From assembly GCA_031761405.1 (NCBI GenBank), contig JASEVX010000017.1, forward strand, positions 8,438,798 through 8,502,797: DNA of 64,000 bases, given 5' to 3'. Positions 11,060 through 21,487 of the stretch are shown here, in pieces. The notes beneath the pieces were generated by a model. That model saw nothing but the letters and a program-made list of their open reading frames with translations, was not told where the DNA came from and ran no database searches. The position numbers were made by a program, and so were the translations under genes. Every line of letters starts with the position of its first letter. Position 1 is the first letter of the stretch. Source of the DNA: Serripes groenlandicus (Eukaryota > Mollusca > Bivalvia > Cardiida > Cardiidae).

Positions 11060-12689
11060 TTTATGCCACCGGTGGGCATCTAGTTTTTTGGCCTGTCTGC
11101 ACGTCTGTCTGCACGTCTGTCTGCACGTCTGTCTGTCTGACTGTCTGTCTGCACGAAAAAAACTTTAACCTTGACCACTACTTTTGAACCATAACAGGTA
11201 CGGCTACCATATTTCACATGTGTATTTCTTGTGACATGACCTTTCTGTCAGTAACAACATTTTTGACCTTGCGACCTTGACCTTTGACCTAGATGTTGCC
11301 ATTCTCGAAAAAACCTTTAACCTTGGCCATTACTTTTGAACCATAACAGGTTAGGCTACCATGATTCACATGAGTATTCCTTGTGACATGACCTTTCTGT
11401 CAGTACCAACATTTTTGACCTTGCGACCTTGACCTTTGATCTTGTTGTTGCCATTCTCGAAAAAAACTTTAACCTTGGCCATTACTTTTGAACCATAACA
11501 GGAACGGCTACCATATTTCACATGTGTATTCCTTGTGACATGACCTTTCTGTCAGTACCAACATTTTTGACCTTGCGACCTTGACCTTTGACATAGATGT
11601 TGCCATTCTAAAAAAAAACTTTAACCTTCACTACTACTTTTGAACCATAACAGGTAAGGCTACCATATTTCACATGTGTATACCTTGTGACATGACCTTT
11701 CTGTCAGTACCAAATTTTTTCACCTTGACCTTTGACCTAGATGTTGCCATTCTCGATAAAAACTTTAACCTTGACCACTACTTTTGAACTATAACAGGTA
11801 CGGCTACCATATTTCACATGTGTATACCTTGTGACATGACCTTTCTGTCAGTACCAACATTTTTTACCTTGCGACCTTGACCTTTGACCTAGATGTTGCC
11901 ATTCTCGAAAAAAGACTTTAACCTTGACCACTACTTTTGAACCATAACAGGTACGGCTACCATATTTCACATGTGTATACCTTGTGACATGACCTTTCTG
12001 TCAGTACCAAAATTGTTCAACTTGCGACCTTGACTTTTGACCTAGATATTGCCATTCTCGAAAAAATAAATAACCTTGACCACTCCTTTTGAACCATAAC
12101 AGGTACGGCTACCATATTTCACATGTGTATTCCTTGTGACATGACCTTTCTGTCAGTACCAAATTTTTTCACCTTGACCTTTGACCTAGATGTTGCCATT
12201 CTCGATAAAAACTTTAACCTTGACCACTACTTTTGAACTATAACAGGTACGGCTACCATATTTCACATGTGTATACCTTGTGACATGACCTTTCTGTCAG
12301 TACCAACATTTTTTACCTTGCGACCTTGACCTTTGACCTAGATGTTGCCATTCTCGAAAAAAGACTTTAACCTTGACCACTACTTTTGAACCATAACAGG
12401 TACGGCTACCATATTTCACATGTGTATACCTTGTGACATGACCTTTCTGTCAGTACCAAAATTGTTCAACTTGCGACCTTGACTTTTGACCTAGATATTG
12501 CCATTCTCGAAAAAATAAATAACCTTGACCACTCCTTTTGAACCATAACAGGTACGGCTACCATATTTCACATGTGTATTCCTTGTGACATGACCTTTCT
12601 GTCAGTACCAACATTTTTCACCTGGCGACCTTGACCTTTGACCTAGATGTTACCATTCGGGGGCATCAGTGTTTCACAAACACATCTTG
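11060..12689 (+). mobile_element. HINE with ten ~150 bp repeats
   Basis: The 5' end is ATGCCACCGGTGGGCATC, then a CTGT/CTGCACGT microsatellite. About ten tandem units follow, containing ttttgaaccataacagg and accttgacctttgacctag. The 3' end has an inverted partner of the 5' end (cgggggcatca), a hairpin (gtgtttcacaaacac) and CTTG followed by T. A 449 bp block of three monomers (11709-12157) is repeated almost identically at 12158-12606. Confidence 0.85.
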
Positions 12690-13119
12690 TTTTTACATGT
12701 CTTTTGAAACTTGGAAATTAAATATAATATTCACATGTATGTCTCATGATTCATTTTTTATAGACAACTAACATGGCATTTAATTTTAACGGATGCGTCA
12801 TTTATTCTTTTACCCGAAGTTGTAATATTTATAAACAATGCAGTTTATAAATCATACATCTATGCAAATGCAAATGTTTGAACAGTTTTATGTACCCAAA
12901 CAAATGCAGTGCCTTCAGCGCTTTGATTTCATCAAGTCATCAGTTTCAAAACTGGGTTGTTTAAGGGTTAAAAACTTGCTCGCTAGGGCAAATGTTAGAG
13001 ACAAAAATATGGTGAACAAGTTAGAATCCACATTTTCATCCAAGTCAGGTTTGAAACAGAGTCATATTATAAATGATAATAAATAAAAGGATGAGAGGGA
13101 TTAACTACAAGCACCGTAC
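12690..13119. other. No feature recognised
   Basis: An 82-codon frame starts at 12838, but it has no recognisable domain and an unremarkable composition. I treat it as chance. Confidence 0.5.
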
Positions 13120-13180
13120 TAGTTATGAATTTTAATCCCAACCGGTTTCGCCAACTATTAGGCCTTCATCAGGTTATACA
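13120..13180 (-). ncRNA. Hammerhead-ribozyme-like core (retroelement remnant?)
   Basis: On the minus strand, CTGATGA (13166-13172) is followed by AGGCCTAATAGTTGGC and then GAAAC (13145-13149). This matches the conserved hammerhead core with a short stem II (GCC/GGC). A possible stem III pairs ACCG with CGGT across a 25-base loop. The base after the closing CGGT is G, where cleavage sites normally have A, C or U, so the copy may be inactive. Such motifs occur in Penelope-like elements and retrozymes. Confidence 0.35.
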
Positions 13181-13200
13181 TAAATAAAATAATCTCTTTG

Positions 13201-13430
13201 TTAACCCTTTCCCTTATACGACAATTCTGCAGCAGACGACTTTGAATGTATTTTGTCAAAAAATAGAAAATCTCCATAACTGAATGAATAACCTATGACA
13301 AAAAGTGGAAAACATTGTGGCAAAAGGAGAAATTGCACGTTTTGTGCAATTTCTTTTTTTGTCACTATGTTTTCAAAAAGCAGTCTGCTGCAGAGGCGTC
13401 AAAAAGCGTCTATATTAGGGAAAGGGATAA
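13201..13430 (+). mobile_element. TTM MITE, full-length
   Basis: Left TTAA intact and right TTAA mutated to ATAA. The central hairpin has the TGCACGTTTTGTGCA loop. Confidence 0.92.
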
Positions 13431-13562
13431 AGTACAAAATCGTCAGTTTTTCATGTCACATGGTTTGATTTTCCTCGTTGCTTATGTAAAAAATTAAAAT
13501 TATACATTATTAAAAACAAAATATCATGTGTTTAAATAGTAAAAATTGTTTTTCTTATTTGT

Positions 13563-14096
13563 TCATATTGTTTCTTCAAATATTCCATATATTCCTCTGT
13601 TCATTCTTCTTGTTGAGTTTATCCCCTGGTCTTGGCACATTGTTGATGTTGATGATGATTCTGAACGGCTGATATATAAGTCATCCATTAGTAGTTTGGA
13701 TGTCGTTTCTAGGTACTTTGGTATGGTCTCCTTCCTTGTTGTTACATCCTCATAATTAGTTTTGTTTCCTGTTCTGTAGTTTAGCCAATTTTTTCTCCCC
13801 TCTATTATTCTAAATGAAGGATTGGTGTTCCGTCTCGCTTCAAAAGGTAGTATCCACTTTTTAACTTCTTCTATCCTTGGTTTATATTCTATTCTCAATA
13901 GTTTTGTAGTGCTGAAATGTGTTCTTTTGCTGTGTCTGTTTATGTCTGATTTTTGACTGTCAGGTTTTTTTGTAAAAGTTAAATATGAATTTCAGAATAG
14001 TCTTCGAATGTATTATGTTGATGTGCCTCCGTAGGTTTGTTAGTGTTGTAATATATAGACCACAATGGTCGCATTTGAAGTGATAACTATCCATTA
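13563..14096 (-). pseudogene. C2H2 zinc-finger coding remnant
   Basis: From an ATG at about 14094 the minus strand reads MDSYHFKCDHCGLYITTL and then NLRRHINIIH. This is a complete C2H2 finger with spacing C-x2-C-x12-H-x4-H. A TGA closes this frame near 13965. An adjacent frame continues with SDINRHSKRTH, the helix of a second finger whose cysteines are lost, then a basic stretch (RIEYKPRIEEVKKWILPFEA, FRIIEGRKNWL) to a stop at 13563. The upstream frame (14102-14300) may belong to the same gene, but its start lies in HINE sequence. The family is not recognised. It could be a decayed host gene copy or a transposon-encoded protein. Confidence 0.45.
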
Positions 14097-14399
14097 TATT
14101 ATTAGATTATATCAAGTCCTTTCAGAGATTTAGTTTGTAAAGTGCTGATCCAGCTTTCTTCATTTCTGAGATGGATGTTTAGATTTTTTGGAGTTGTTTG
14201 TATAATTGTCATGTCTTCAGAACACTTGAGTGATCTCTTCTGTTCACTCTCTGTCCATCGTCTGTTGTTAACTTTTAGCTTTAAACATCTCCTCGTTAAC
14301 CACAGGACCAATTTCAACCATACATCACAGGAATGTTTCTTTTGTGGCCCTCTTTCAAAATTGTTCAAAGATTTAAATTCCATGGAGAACTTTGGTTGC

Positions 14400-15200
14400 T
14401 GCAGCATCAGAAAGTTGGCAAAATGTCCAAAACTTTAAAAAATCTTCTTGTCCAAAAGTACAAGCTCAATTTGAAATTATTTCGCACAAATGTTCCTTGG
14501 GGCACCCTCTACCAATATTGTTCAAATTATTCTGATCCGTTGAAAAACATGGCCGCCAGGGGGCAGAGCTTGTTGTCCCCCGCTTTAGCGAAAGCGTGGG
14601 GACTATTATTTCTCATTCGTCAGTCAGTCAGTCCGTCAGTCCGTCCGTCAGTCACGCTGTCACAAAAACTTTAACCTTGGTCATAACTTCTGAACCGTAA
14701 TAGGTACTGCTTTCATATTTCACATGTGTATTCCTTGTGACAACCCCTTTCCATCAATTTTTTTGACCTTGTGACCTTGACCCTGGCGGGGGACCAGAAT
14801 TCTCTGAATTTGCTTATTTTCCTTATAATGTGCATTGTAAAAACTTTAAAAATCTTCTTGTCCAAAAGCACCTGCTTGATTTAAAAATAGTTTGGCACAA
14901 ATGTTTCTTGGGTGACCCTCTACCATAATTGTTGAAATTATTCCAATCTGATGAAAAACATGGCCACCAGGGGGTGGGGCTTGTTTTCCTTATATGTAAT
15001 ATAGTGAAAACTTAAAAACATATTCTTGTACTAAATCACTTGGCTGATTTAAAAATAATTTGGCATAAATGTTCCTGGTGTGACCCTCTGCCAAGGTGCC
15101 AAGGTTGTTAAATTTATTCTGATCGGTTGAAAAACATGGCCTCCAGGGGGGTTGCTTGTTTTCCTTATAAGTATAGAGTAAAAACTTTGAAAACTATTGA
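14400..15200 (+). mobile_element. HINE tandem units (~170 bp family)
   Basis: About four units carry aaacatggccgccaggggg and tgaccctctaccaa, as in the 10.4 kb and 28.5 kb elements. It lacks clear ends and is interrupted by another HINE. Confidence 0.7.
14577..14815 (+). mobile_element. Short HINE nested in another HINE
   Basis: The 5' end TCCCCCGC is followed by a CAGT/CCGT microsatellite. One repeat unit (aactttaaccttggtcata) follows, then an inverted partner GCGGGGGA and a short hairpin (aattctctgaatt). It splits a host unit between gcttgt and tttccttat. Confidence 0.7.
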
Positions 15201-15244
15201 AGTTCTATTAAACAAAGTGATCGATATAGGGCCATTTTTGTTTT

Positions 15245-15367
15245 TTAACCCTTTCCCACATACAGAGGCTTTTTGACGCCTTTGCTACGGCTTTTGAAAA
15301 CACTGTTGCAAAAGGAGAAATTCTAAAGACGTCTGCTGCAGATTTGGTGTATGTGGGAAAGGGTTAA
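15245..15367. mobile_element. TTM internal-deletion derivative
   Basis: TTAA and TTM termini at both ends, but only about 120 bp long. The hairpin right arm and most of the middle are missing. Confidence 0.85.
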
Positions 15368-15519
15368 AACATTTAGTGACAATTCACATCAACCCAGTAT
15401 GACCTTTTATAAAGAGATAAGGTCAGACTGTGGAGACATTTAACGCTATACTGCTATTATAAGAAATACTCATAATAATTTCACAGGATTGGCCTTTTGT
15501 TTGCCCATTTATGAAATAG

Positions 15520-15630
15520 TTAACCCTTTCCCACATGTATACAAAATCTGCAGTAGACTTCTTTTGAAAAGAACAATTATTGAATAAAATTGAAAACATT
15601 GTGGCAAAAGGAAAAATTGCTTATTTCTAT
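15520..15630 (+). mobile_element. TTM MITE, truncated old copy
   Basis: Starts at TTAA with ccctttcccacatgtatac. It is readable up to the start of the hairpin (cattgtggcaaaagg) and then lost. Confidence 0.65.
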
Positions 15631-15770
15631 GATTGAAAGTATAGATAAAGAAATGGCTCATCAAAAAATATAGCTGCCTTTGGGTTTGATCTTACATATG
15701 CATGTAGGACCAACTTGAAAATTTTGAAAAATCCGTGCCAAATTTCAAAATTGTTCAGCAAGAATATTCT

Positions 15771-16301
15771 TTCCCTTTCCATCATACGACAATGCTGCAG
15801 CAGACGACTTTGAACATATTTTGTCAAAAAATAGAAAATCTATAATTGAATGGATAACCCATGACTAAAAGTGGAAAACATTGTGGCAAAAGGAGAAATT
15901 GCTTGTTTTGAGCAATTTTTTCTTTTGTCACTATGTTTTCAAAAAGCTGTCTGCTGCAGAGGCGTCAGAAAGCGTCTATATGAGGGATTGATTGATTGGG
16001 GTTTAACGCAGTTTTTAACAATTTCTCAATTATATCACGGCGGCCAGTTCACTTACTCATGCATTTCCTGGTTTTCTCACACCAGTACTCCACACAACAA
16101 TCTTCCCAAGCGACTGGCTGCTTTTCCATATAGACTTAGCCCATTGGTGGAAGAGGAATGACGCATGTCGCATTGACTTTTGTCAATCCTCGGAAAGAAA
16201 GTTGGCCGAGCCGGGATTCAAACTCACAACCCCAGGATTGACAGCCTGCGGCGCTACCGACTGAGCTACCGGGGCATGGCCTATATGAGGGAAAAGGTTA
16301 A
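15771..16301 (+). mobile_element. TTM MITE split by a SINE
   Basis: A complete TTM whose right terminus is interrupted by an S2 SINE. The terminal sequence appears once on each side of the SINE, as part of the SINE target duplication. Confidence 0.9.
15988..16280 (-). mobile_element. SINE S2, full-length
   Basis: The tail complement (gattgattgggg) is on the left. The tRNA-like head complement is on the right (gggattcaaactcacaacccc as B box, cgactgagctaccgggg as A box). The target-site duplication CTATATGAGGGA lies at 15976-15987 and 16281-16292. Confidence 0.92.
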
Positions 16302-16312
16302 AGCCTGTACCT

Positions 16313-16440
16313 TTTATTAGCTGCTCACATCCATGTATAAATAGGATTCCCAGGGATGTAGGTAACTTGGAGGTGGCTTATCATTAATATTTGCTTTAAC
16401 AATGGACTCAGGTGGATGAACAGGTGATCTTTGCCTCTTA
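16313..16440 (-). other. Candidate terminal exon or gene fragment
   Basis: This is the only single-copy stretch between two TTM elements. On the minus strand it encodes a proline-rich peptide that includes PPSYLHPWESYLYMDVSS before a TAA. The stop overlaps a possible AATAAA poly(A) signal (16313-16318). No good splice acceptor is visible at its upstream edge, where TTM sequence begins. It may be chance. Confidence 0.25.
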
Positions 16441-18181
16441 ACCCTTTTCCCACATACAACAAATCTGCAGCAGACTCTTTTGAAAGCATCTATGCAAATA
16501 TATTGAAAATCTCTATAAAAGAAAGCACTACATGTATTATTGAATAGAGTTGAAAACATAGTGGAAAAGAGACGATTTTTGAAATTTTGTGGCAAAAGGA
16601 GATATTACTCATACTGAGACTGTTGGGGGACTATAGGTTTGCTCGTGTCCGTCTGTCAGTCCGTCCAAAACGTCTTGTCCAGGCTGTATCTTCCACATGC
16701 CTGAATGGATTTTGATAAATTACTTATTTTCCATAACAAGATGATGTGTCATGCACATCACCAAGCCACCTATCCCCAAGGTCAAGGTCATAGTTTGTCT
16801 GTCTGTCCAAAATGTCTTGTGCGGGCTGTATCTTCCACATGCTTGAATTGATTTTTATTTTTATTTCACACAATTATTCCATAACAAGATGATGTGTCAT
16901 GCACATCACCCAGCCATCTACTTCCAAGGTCAAGATCAATTTGTTCGTCTGTCTGTCTGTCTGTCTGTCCAAAAATGACCAGACTATCTTCCACATGCTG
17001 GAATGGATTTTGATGTTACTAGACACAATTTTTCTCCATAACTAGATGATGCGCCATGCACATCCACCAAGCTACCTACTCCAAAGGTCAAGGTCACATT
17101 TTGCCTGTCGGTCTGTCCAAAGTTTATTGTCCGGGCTGTTTCTTCCACATGCTTGAATGAATTTTGATATTACTTCACAAAGTTATTCTCCATAACATGA
17201 AGCTGTGTCATGCGTATCACCCAGCCCCCTCCTCCCAAGGTCAAGATCACAGTTAGGGCTCAAACAATGTCTGTACATAATATTGTATCCAGGCTGTATC
17301 TTTCATATGCTTGAATGGATTTTAATATTACTTCACACAATCATTTTCCATAAAAAGATGATGTGTAATCACCAAGCCAACTACTCCCAAGGTCAAGGTC
17401 ACATTTTCTCTGTCTGTCTGTCTTTCCAAAATTTCTTGGTCGGGCTGTATCTATCTTCCACATGCTGGAATGAATTTTGATATTACCTCACACAATTTTT
17501 TTCCATAACAAGAGCATGTGTCATGCACATTACCAAGCCACTTACTCCCAAGGTCAAGGTCACAGTTTGTCTGTCTGTTTGTCTGTCCAAAAATTCTTGT
17601 CCTGGCTGTATCTTCCACATGCTGGAATGGATTTTGATATTACTTCACACAATTATTCTCCATAACAAGAAGATGTGTCATGCACATCCCCTAGCCACCT
17701 ACTCTCAAGGTCAAGGTCACAATTTGGGCTCAAATATTCTTAAGCTTTTCTGACATATCTGAACTGTGTCTTCCACAAGCATGCTTGAATGGATTACGTT
17801 ATAACTTCACACAAATATTCTTCATAGCAAGATAATGTGTCATGCACAATAACCAGCCACTTACTCCCCAAGATCAAGGTCAGACTTGAAGACTTTGTAC
17901 CGCAATTTCATGGCTACAACTCTAGAACTACACACATTTAATCAGGACCATAAAAAGACCATGTATGTCAAGGGGCATAACTCTTACGTGAGGATTGACA
18001 GAATAATGTGCCTTTTTCAACTTATAAATTTGTGTCTGGTAGGGGACTTTTGATTTGCTTGCAATGCTTGTTTTACCACAACAAGTTTTCAACTCTATTC
18101 TGTAAGTATTCTTTTTCTTATACAGGTTTTTCCTATTTGCAAAGTAATCTGCTGTAGATTTGTTTACTGGGAAAGGCTTAA
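16438..18181 (+). mobile_element. Old TTM MITE split by a HINE
   Basis: The left half (TTAA at 16438, ctgcagcagactc, up to the hairpin at about 16618) and the right half (ttttaccacaacaagttttc to gggaaaggcttaag, 18071-18181) flank the HINE. The HINE sits in the hairpin next to a T-run. Confidence 0.75.
16619..18070 (+). mobile_element. HINE with eight ~155 bp repeats
   Basis: Starts with ggggactataggtttg, then a CTGT/GTCC microsatellite. About eight tandem units follow, containing gctgtatcttccacatgc, gatgatgtgtcatgcacatc and caaggtcaaggtcac. The 3' end has ctggtaggggac, a short hairpin, and CTTG followed by a T-run. The 5' terminus is shortened relative to the 25 kb element. Confidence 0.8.
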
Positions 18182-18267
18182 GTCAATTGACCTGCCTTTG
18201 TTTTTATCATAGATAAATGTTTAAAATAACATTTAGGATGCTGTAAGCTTCTCTGCTATTACTTTGG

Positions 18268-18483
18268 ATATCTCTTCCCCACATACAACAAATCTGCAGC
18301 AGACGGCTTTGAACACATTTAGTCAAAAACACAGAAAATCTATATAAATGAAGGTATTATTACTGAAAACAGTTGAAAACATTGTGGCAAAAGTTTTTAG
18401 CAATTTCTACTTTTGCCACAATGTTTTCAAAAGTCGTCTGCTGCAGAGGCGTCAGAAAGCATCTTTATGTGGGAAAGGGTTAA
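18268..18483 (+). mobile_element. TTM MITE, older copy
   Basis: The left end lost its TTAA (ctcttccccacatacaac). The hairpin has a changed loop (gtttttagcaatt). The right end atgtgggaaaggg and TTAA are intact. Confidence 0.8.
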
Positions 18484-18639
18484 ACAGGATATTTAGTGAT
18501 TGATTAAAACAGGATTAGATTTGCACTAATGTGCATCAAACAAAACAATATTTACATAATTTATGTGTACCTAATGCACTTGCTCAAATCAATAGGTTAT
18601 CAGTTTCTACTTTCATTAATATCTATTTATAGAAATGTT

Positions 18640-19460
18640 TCTTGGAGACATTTCACAGACATGGAATGCATTTCAAATTGTGTGCTTTGTTCCATTTTGA
18701 AGAGATTTTAGATAATTTCTCAATGGCAATAAAGAAACAATACAAGATATACTTTAAAAAAAGGTTACAATTTTCAAGTGAAAAACAAATTGATACATTT
18801 AAGCCACCTGTTACTGCACTAATCAAGTTTCTAACACAACCTTTTCAACATGGTTTGAAATACAGTGCATTAGTTACAGCAAGAGCAGCAATTAATAATT
18901 ATACCCTCTTCAAAGAAGAAGGGGTATATAGGAGTCACTGTATCGGGCTGGCTGTCTGTCTGTCTGTCTGTCTGTCGGTCGGCCGGCCGGAAGCCATATT
19001 TTGTCCGGCCTATTTCTTACAAACCACAAAGTGGAATTCAATAACATTTTACATGAAGCTTCTATTCCAAGAGGAGATGTGTATATCCTAAAGGGGTTAC
19101 AATTGCATATTATTTTACTTATTAAGTTATGGTGTAGGTCATGGTGCTGTTTAGGGGGTATTTATCATCTTCAGTGATAGTTCTAGTTTTGTTAGGATTT
19201 GAGGTAATTAAGAGTTAAGTCACAATTCCCTTATTCAACGGTTTATGAAGGGAGTGTTTTTGAAACGACCAACAATATCCAAATATAGTGAAACAGGGGA
19301 TGTTGCTGTAGTTCTAACATATTTAGAGAGCGTACAGGACACCACAATTTTTCAATTGTCAGGAAAACTGTATATGTTATTCTTGTTGCTATCTGCACAG
19401 AGATGTCAAACTGTACACTTAATTGATTTGAAAGATATTATAATAAAAAATGATTTTTTA
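18640..19460 (+). pseudogene. Tyrosine-recombinase fragment (DIRS/Crypton-like)
   Basis: Two open segments belong together. The first (about 18705-18900) reads SMAIKKQYKIYFKKRLQF and ALVTARAAINNY, resembling the N-terminal DNA-binding region of retroelement tyrosine recombinases. The second (about 19215-19460) reads SLIQRFMKGVFLKRPTISKY, then FLLLSAQRCQTVHLIDL, where R (19401-19403) matches the first catalytic arginine. A HINE separates the two segments. A TTM inserted at TTAA truncates the protein before the H-x-x-R and tyrosine region. The element is dead. DIRS, Ngaro and Crypton cannot be told apart here. Confidence 0.7.
18900..19186 (+). mobile_element. HINE inserted in the recombinase gene
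   Basis: 5' ATACCCTC with adjacent hairpin, a CTGT/CGGT microsatellite, inverted partner gggggtat, a hairpin (tatcatcttcagtgata), and 3' CTAG followed by T. The 3' 80 bp match the element ending at 48801. Confidence 0.75.
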
Positions 19461-19660
19461 ACCCTATCCCACATAACATCAAGGAAAAAGTTTATTAGAC
19501 GCTCTCTGACACCTCTAGAGCAGAGCAATTTCTCCTTTTGCCACAATGTTTTCAACTTTTTGAAGTCCGTATACTTTCATTTACTGAGAATTGCCATATT
19601 TTTGCCCTCATGTTCTCAAAATCATCTGCTGCAGATTTGTTGTATGTGGGAAAGCCTTCA
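19458..19660 (-). mobile_element. TTM MITE, old copy
   Basis: Inserted at TTAA inside the recombinase frame. Recognisable parts are gacgctctctgacacctc, gcaatttctccttttgcc and ctgctgcagatttgttgtatg. The right TTAA is lost. Confidence 0.7.
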
Positions 19661-19716
19661 CTGTTCAAAGGCTGATAAAATGTTTTCAGATTGGAAGAAT
19701 CGAAGAAGTTGCATAA

Positions 19717-20231
19717 TCCTTTCCCTCTAGCCGAGCCCCGGTAGCTCAGTCAGTAGCGACGCAGGCTGTCAATCCAGGGGTTGTGAGTTTGAATCCCGGC
19801 TCGGCCAACTTTCTTTCCGATGATTGACAAAAGTCAACGCGACATACGTCATTCGTCTTCCACCAATGGGCTAAGTCTATGTGGAAAAGCAGCCAGTTGC
19901 TTGGGGAGATTGTTGTGTACTGGTGTGAGAAATCCAGGAAATGCATGAGTAGGTGAACTGGTCGCCATGATATAACTGAGAAATTGTTAAAACATTGTTA
20001 AGCCCCAATCAATCAATCTTTCCCTCTAGCCTGCAGAGGCACATTTTGACCCATCAGCAGCAGATGAGTTTTGAAACCATCGATACAGAAGGAGAATAAT
20101 GGGCTATTGATCCCTTTGCCACAATGCTTTCGACTTGAACAAATATACATGTGTTTTGAATAATAGAACTTTTCCACAATTTAATTAACTGAGATGTGTT
20201 TAAAGTTGTGTCGTCTTTGTAAAAGGGTTAA
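19717..20231 (-). mobile_element. Old TTM MITE split by a SINE
   Basis: The left terminus (cctttccctctag) is duplicated around an S2 SINE. The decayed body continues after it with gcctgcagaggcacattttgac. It ends at the TTAA shared with the next copy. Confidence 0.65.
19733..20018 (+). mobile_element. SINE S2, full-length
   Basis: tRNA-like head with A box (tagctcagtcagtag) and B box (gagtttgaatcccgg), body with the conserved catgatataactgagaaattgtt, and AATC-repeat tail. The target duplication TTTCCCTCTAGCC lies at 19720-19732 and 20019-20031. Confidence 0.93.
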
Positions 20232-20434
20232 CCCTTTCCCACACACAAGAAATCTGCAGCAGACGACTTTGAACATATTTTGTCAAAAAAAGGAAATTCT
20301 TTATAATTGAATGGATAACCAATGACTAAAAGTGGAAAACATTGTGGAAAAAGTAGAAATTGCTCATGATGAGCCATTTCTTTTTTTGCCACAATGTTTT
20401 CAAGAGTCGTCTGCATGAGGGAACTTAGGGTTAA
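20228..20434 (+). mobile_element. TTM MITE, intermediate age
   Basis: TTAA at both ends, with hairpin ttgctcatgatgagccat. The right end is shortened (gtctgcatgaggg). The left TTAA is shared with the preceding decayed copy. Confidence 0.85.
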
Positions 20435-20527
20435 CAGGTTATCATGGTAAAACAAATGTGACAGAAATAGTATAATTGCTAGGCTAAAACCGTGTCTCCT
20501 TGTAAATCTTTGATGAATGTTATTTGA

Positions 20528-21100
20528 CTAACGCTTTCCCACATGCAACATATCTGTATGCAGACGTGCAAAAAGTATAGAAAATCTATCAAAATGATGA
20601 TATAGCTATTGAATAGTGTTGTTAACATTGTGACAAATGGAGAAATAGCTCATCATGAGCAATTTCTCCATTTGTCACAATGTTTTCAAAAGTCGTCTGC
20701 TGCAGTTGCGACAAAATGCGTCTATAGGTGGGAAAGGAAGATATAGATGGAAGTGTTATTATTGAATAGTATTGTAAACATTATGAGCAATATCTCCATT
20801 TGTCACAATGGTTTCAAAAACCGTCTGCTGCAGATGTATCAAATGTGTCTATAGGTGGGAAAGGAAGATATAGATGGAAGTGTTATATTGAATAGTATTT
20901 AAAACATCATGAGCAATATCTCCATTTGTCACAATGTTTTCAAAAGTCGTCTGCTGCAGATGCGTAAAAATGTGTCTATTTATAGGTGGGAAAGGAAGAT
21001 ATAAATGGAAGTGTTATATTGAATAGTATTGAAAACATCATGAGCAATTTCTCCACTATTTTGCCACATAGTTTTCAAAAGTCGTCTGTATGAGGGAAAA
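20528..21100 (+). repeat. Old TTM copy with its right half tandemly amplified
   Basis: One left end (cgctttcccacatgcaac) is followed by four right halves, each with gagcaat...ctcc, gtcgtctgctgcag and ataggtgggaaagg. The spacing of the repeats is about 127-131 bp. Confidence 0.85.
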
Positions 21101-21487
21101 GGGCACTATCTATGATTGGTCATACTGAATTCAGCATAACAACTCCTTCTTCCATATATGAGACACAAACTAACAATAGACTGGGAAGGTCATTTCAAGG
21201 TTGAGTTATTGCTGTTCAACTGCACGTAGCACATTATGTTTATCTCTTTCCAACCTGCAGACGACTTTTGAGGCATTTGAGGCAAACTGAGAATGACTGC
21301 AGTTCAAATTCATATACTGATTTGTCTAGGTTTAACTTATGTGAATTCCCTTAGATATTTTCTATTTAGATGAGACTTCAACCAATGAGCAATTTCTCAT
21401 TTTGTCACAATGTTTCCATACTTTTATTTAAAGAGATTTTCCTAATTGTAAGTTTTCTGCAACATAATAATTGTGTGAGGGAAAGGT

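Noticed and set aside
12838..13086. 82-codon frame
   Set aside because: No recognisable motif, and composition as expected for AT-rich DNA.
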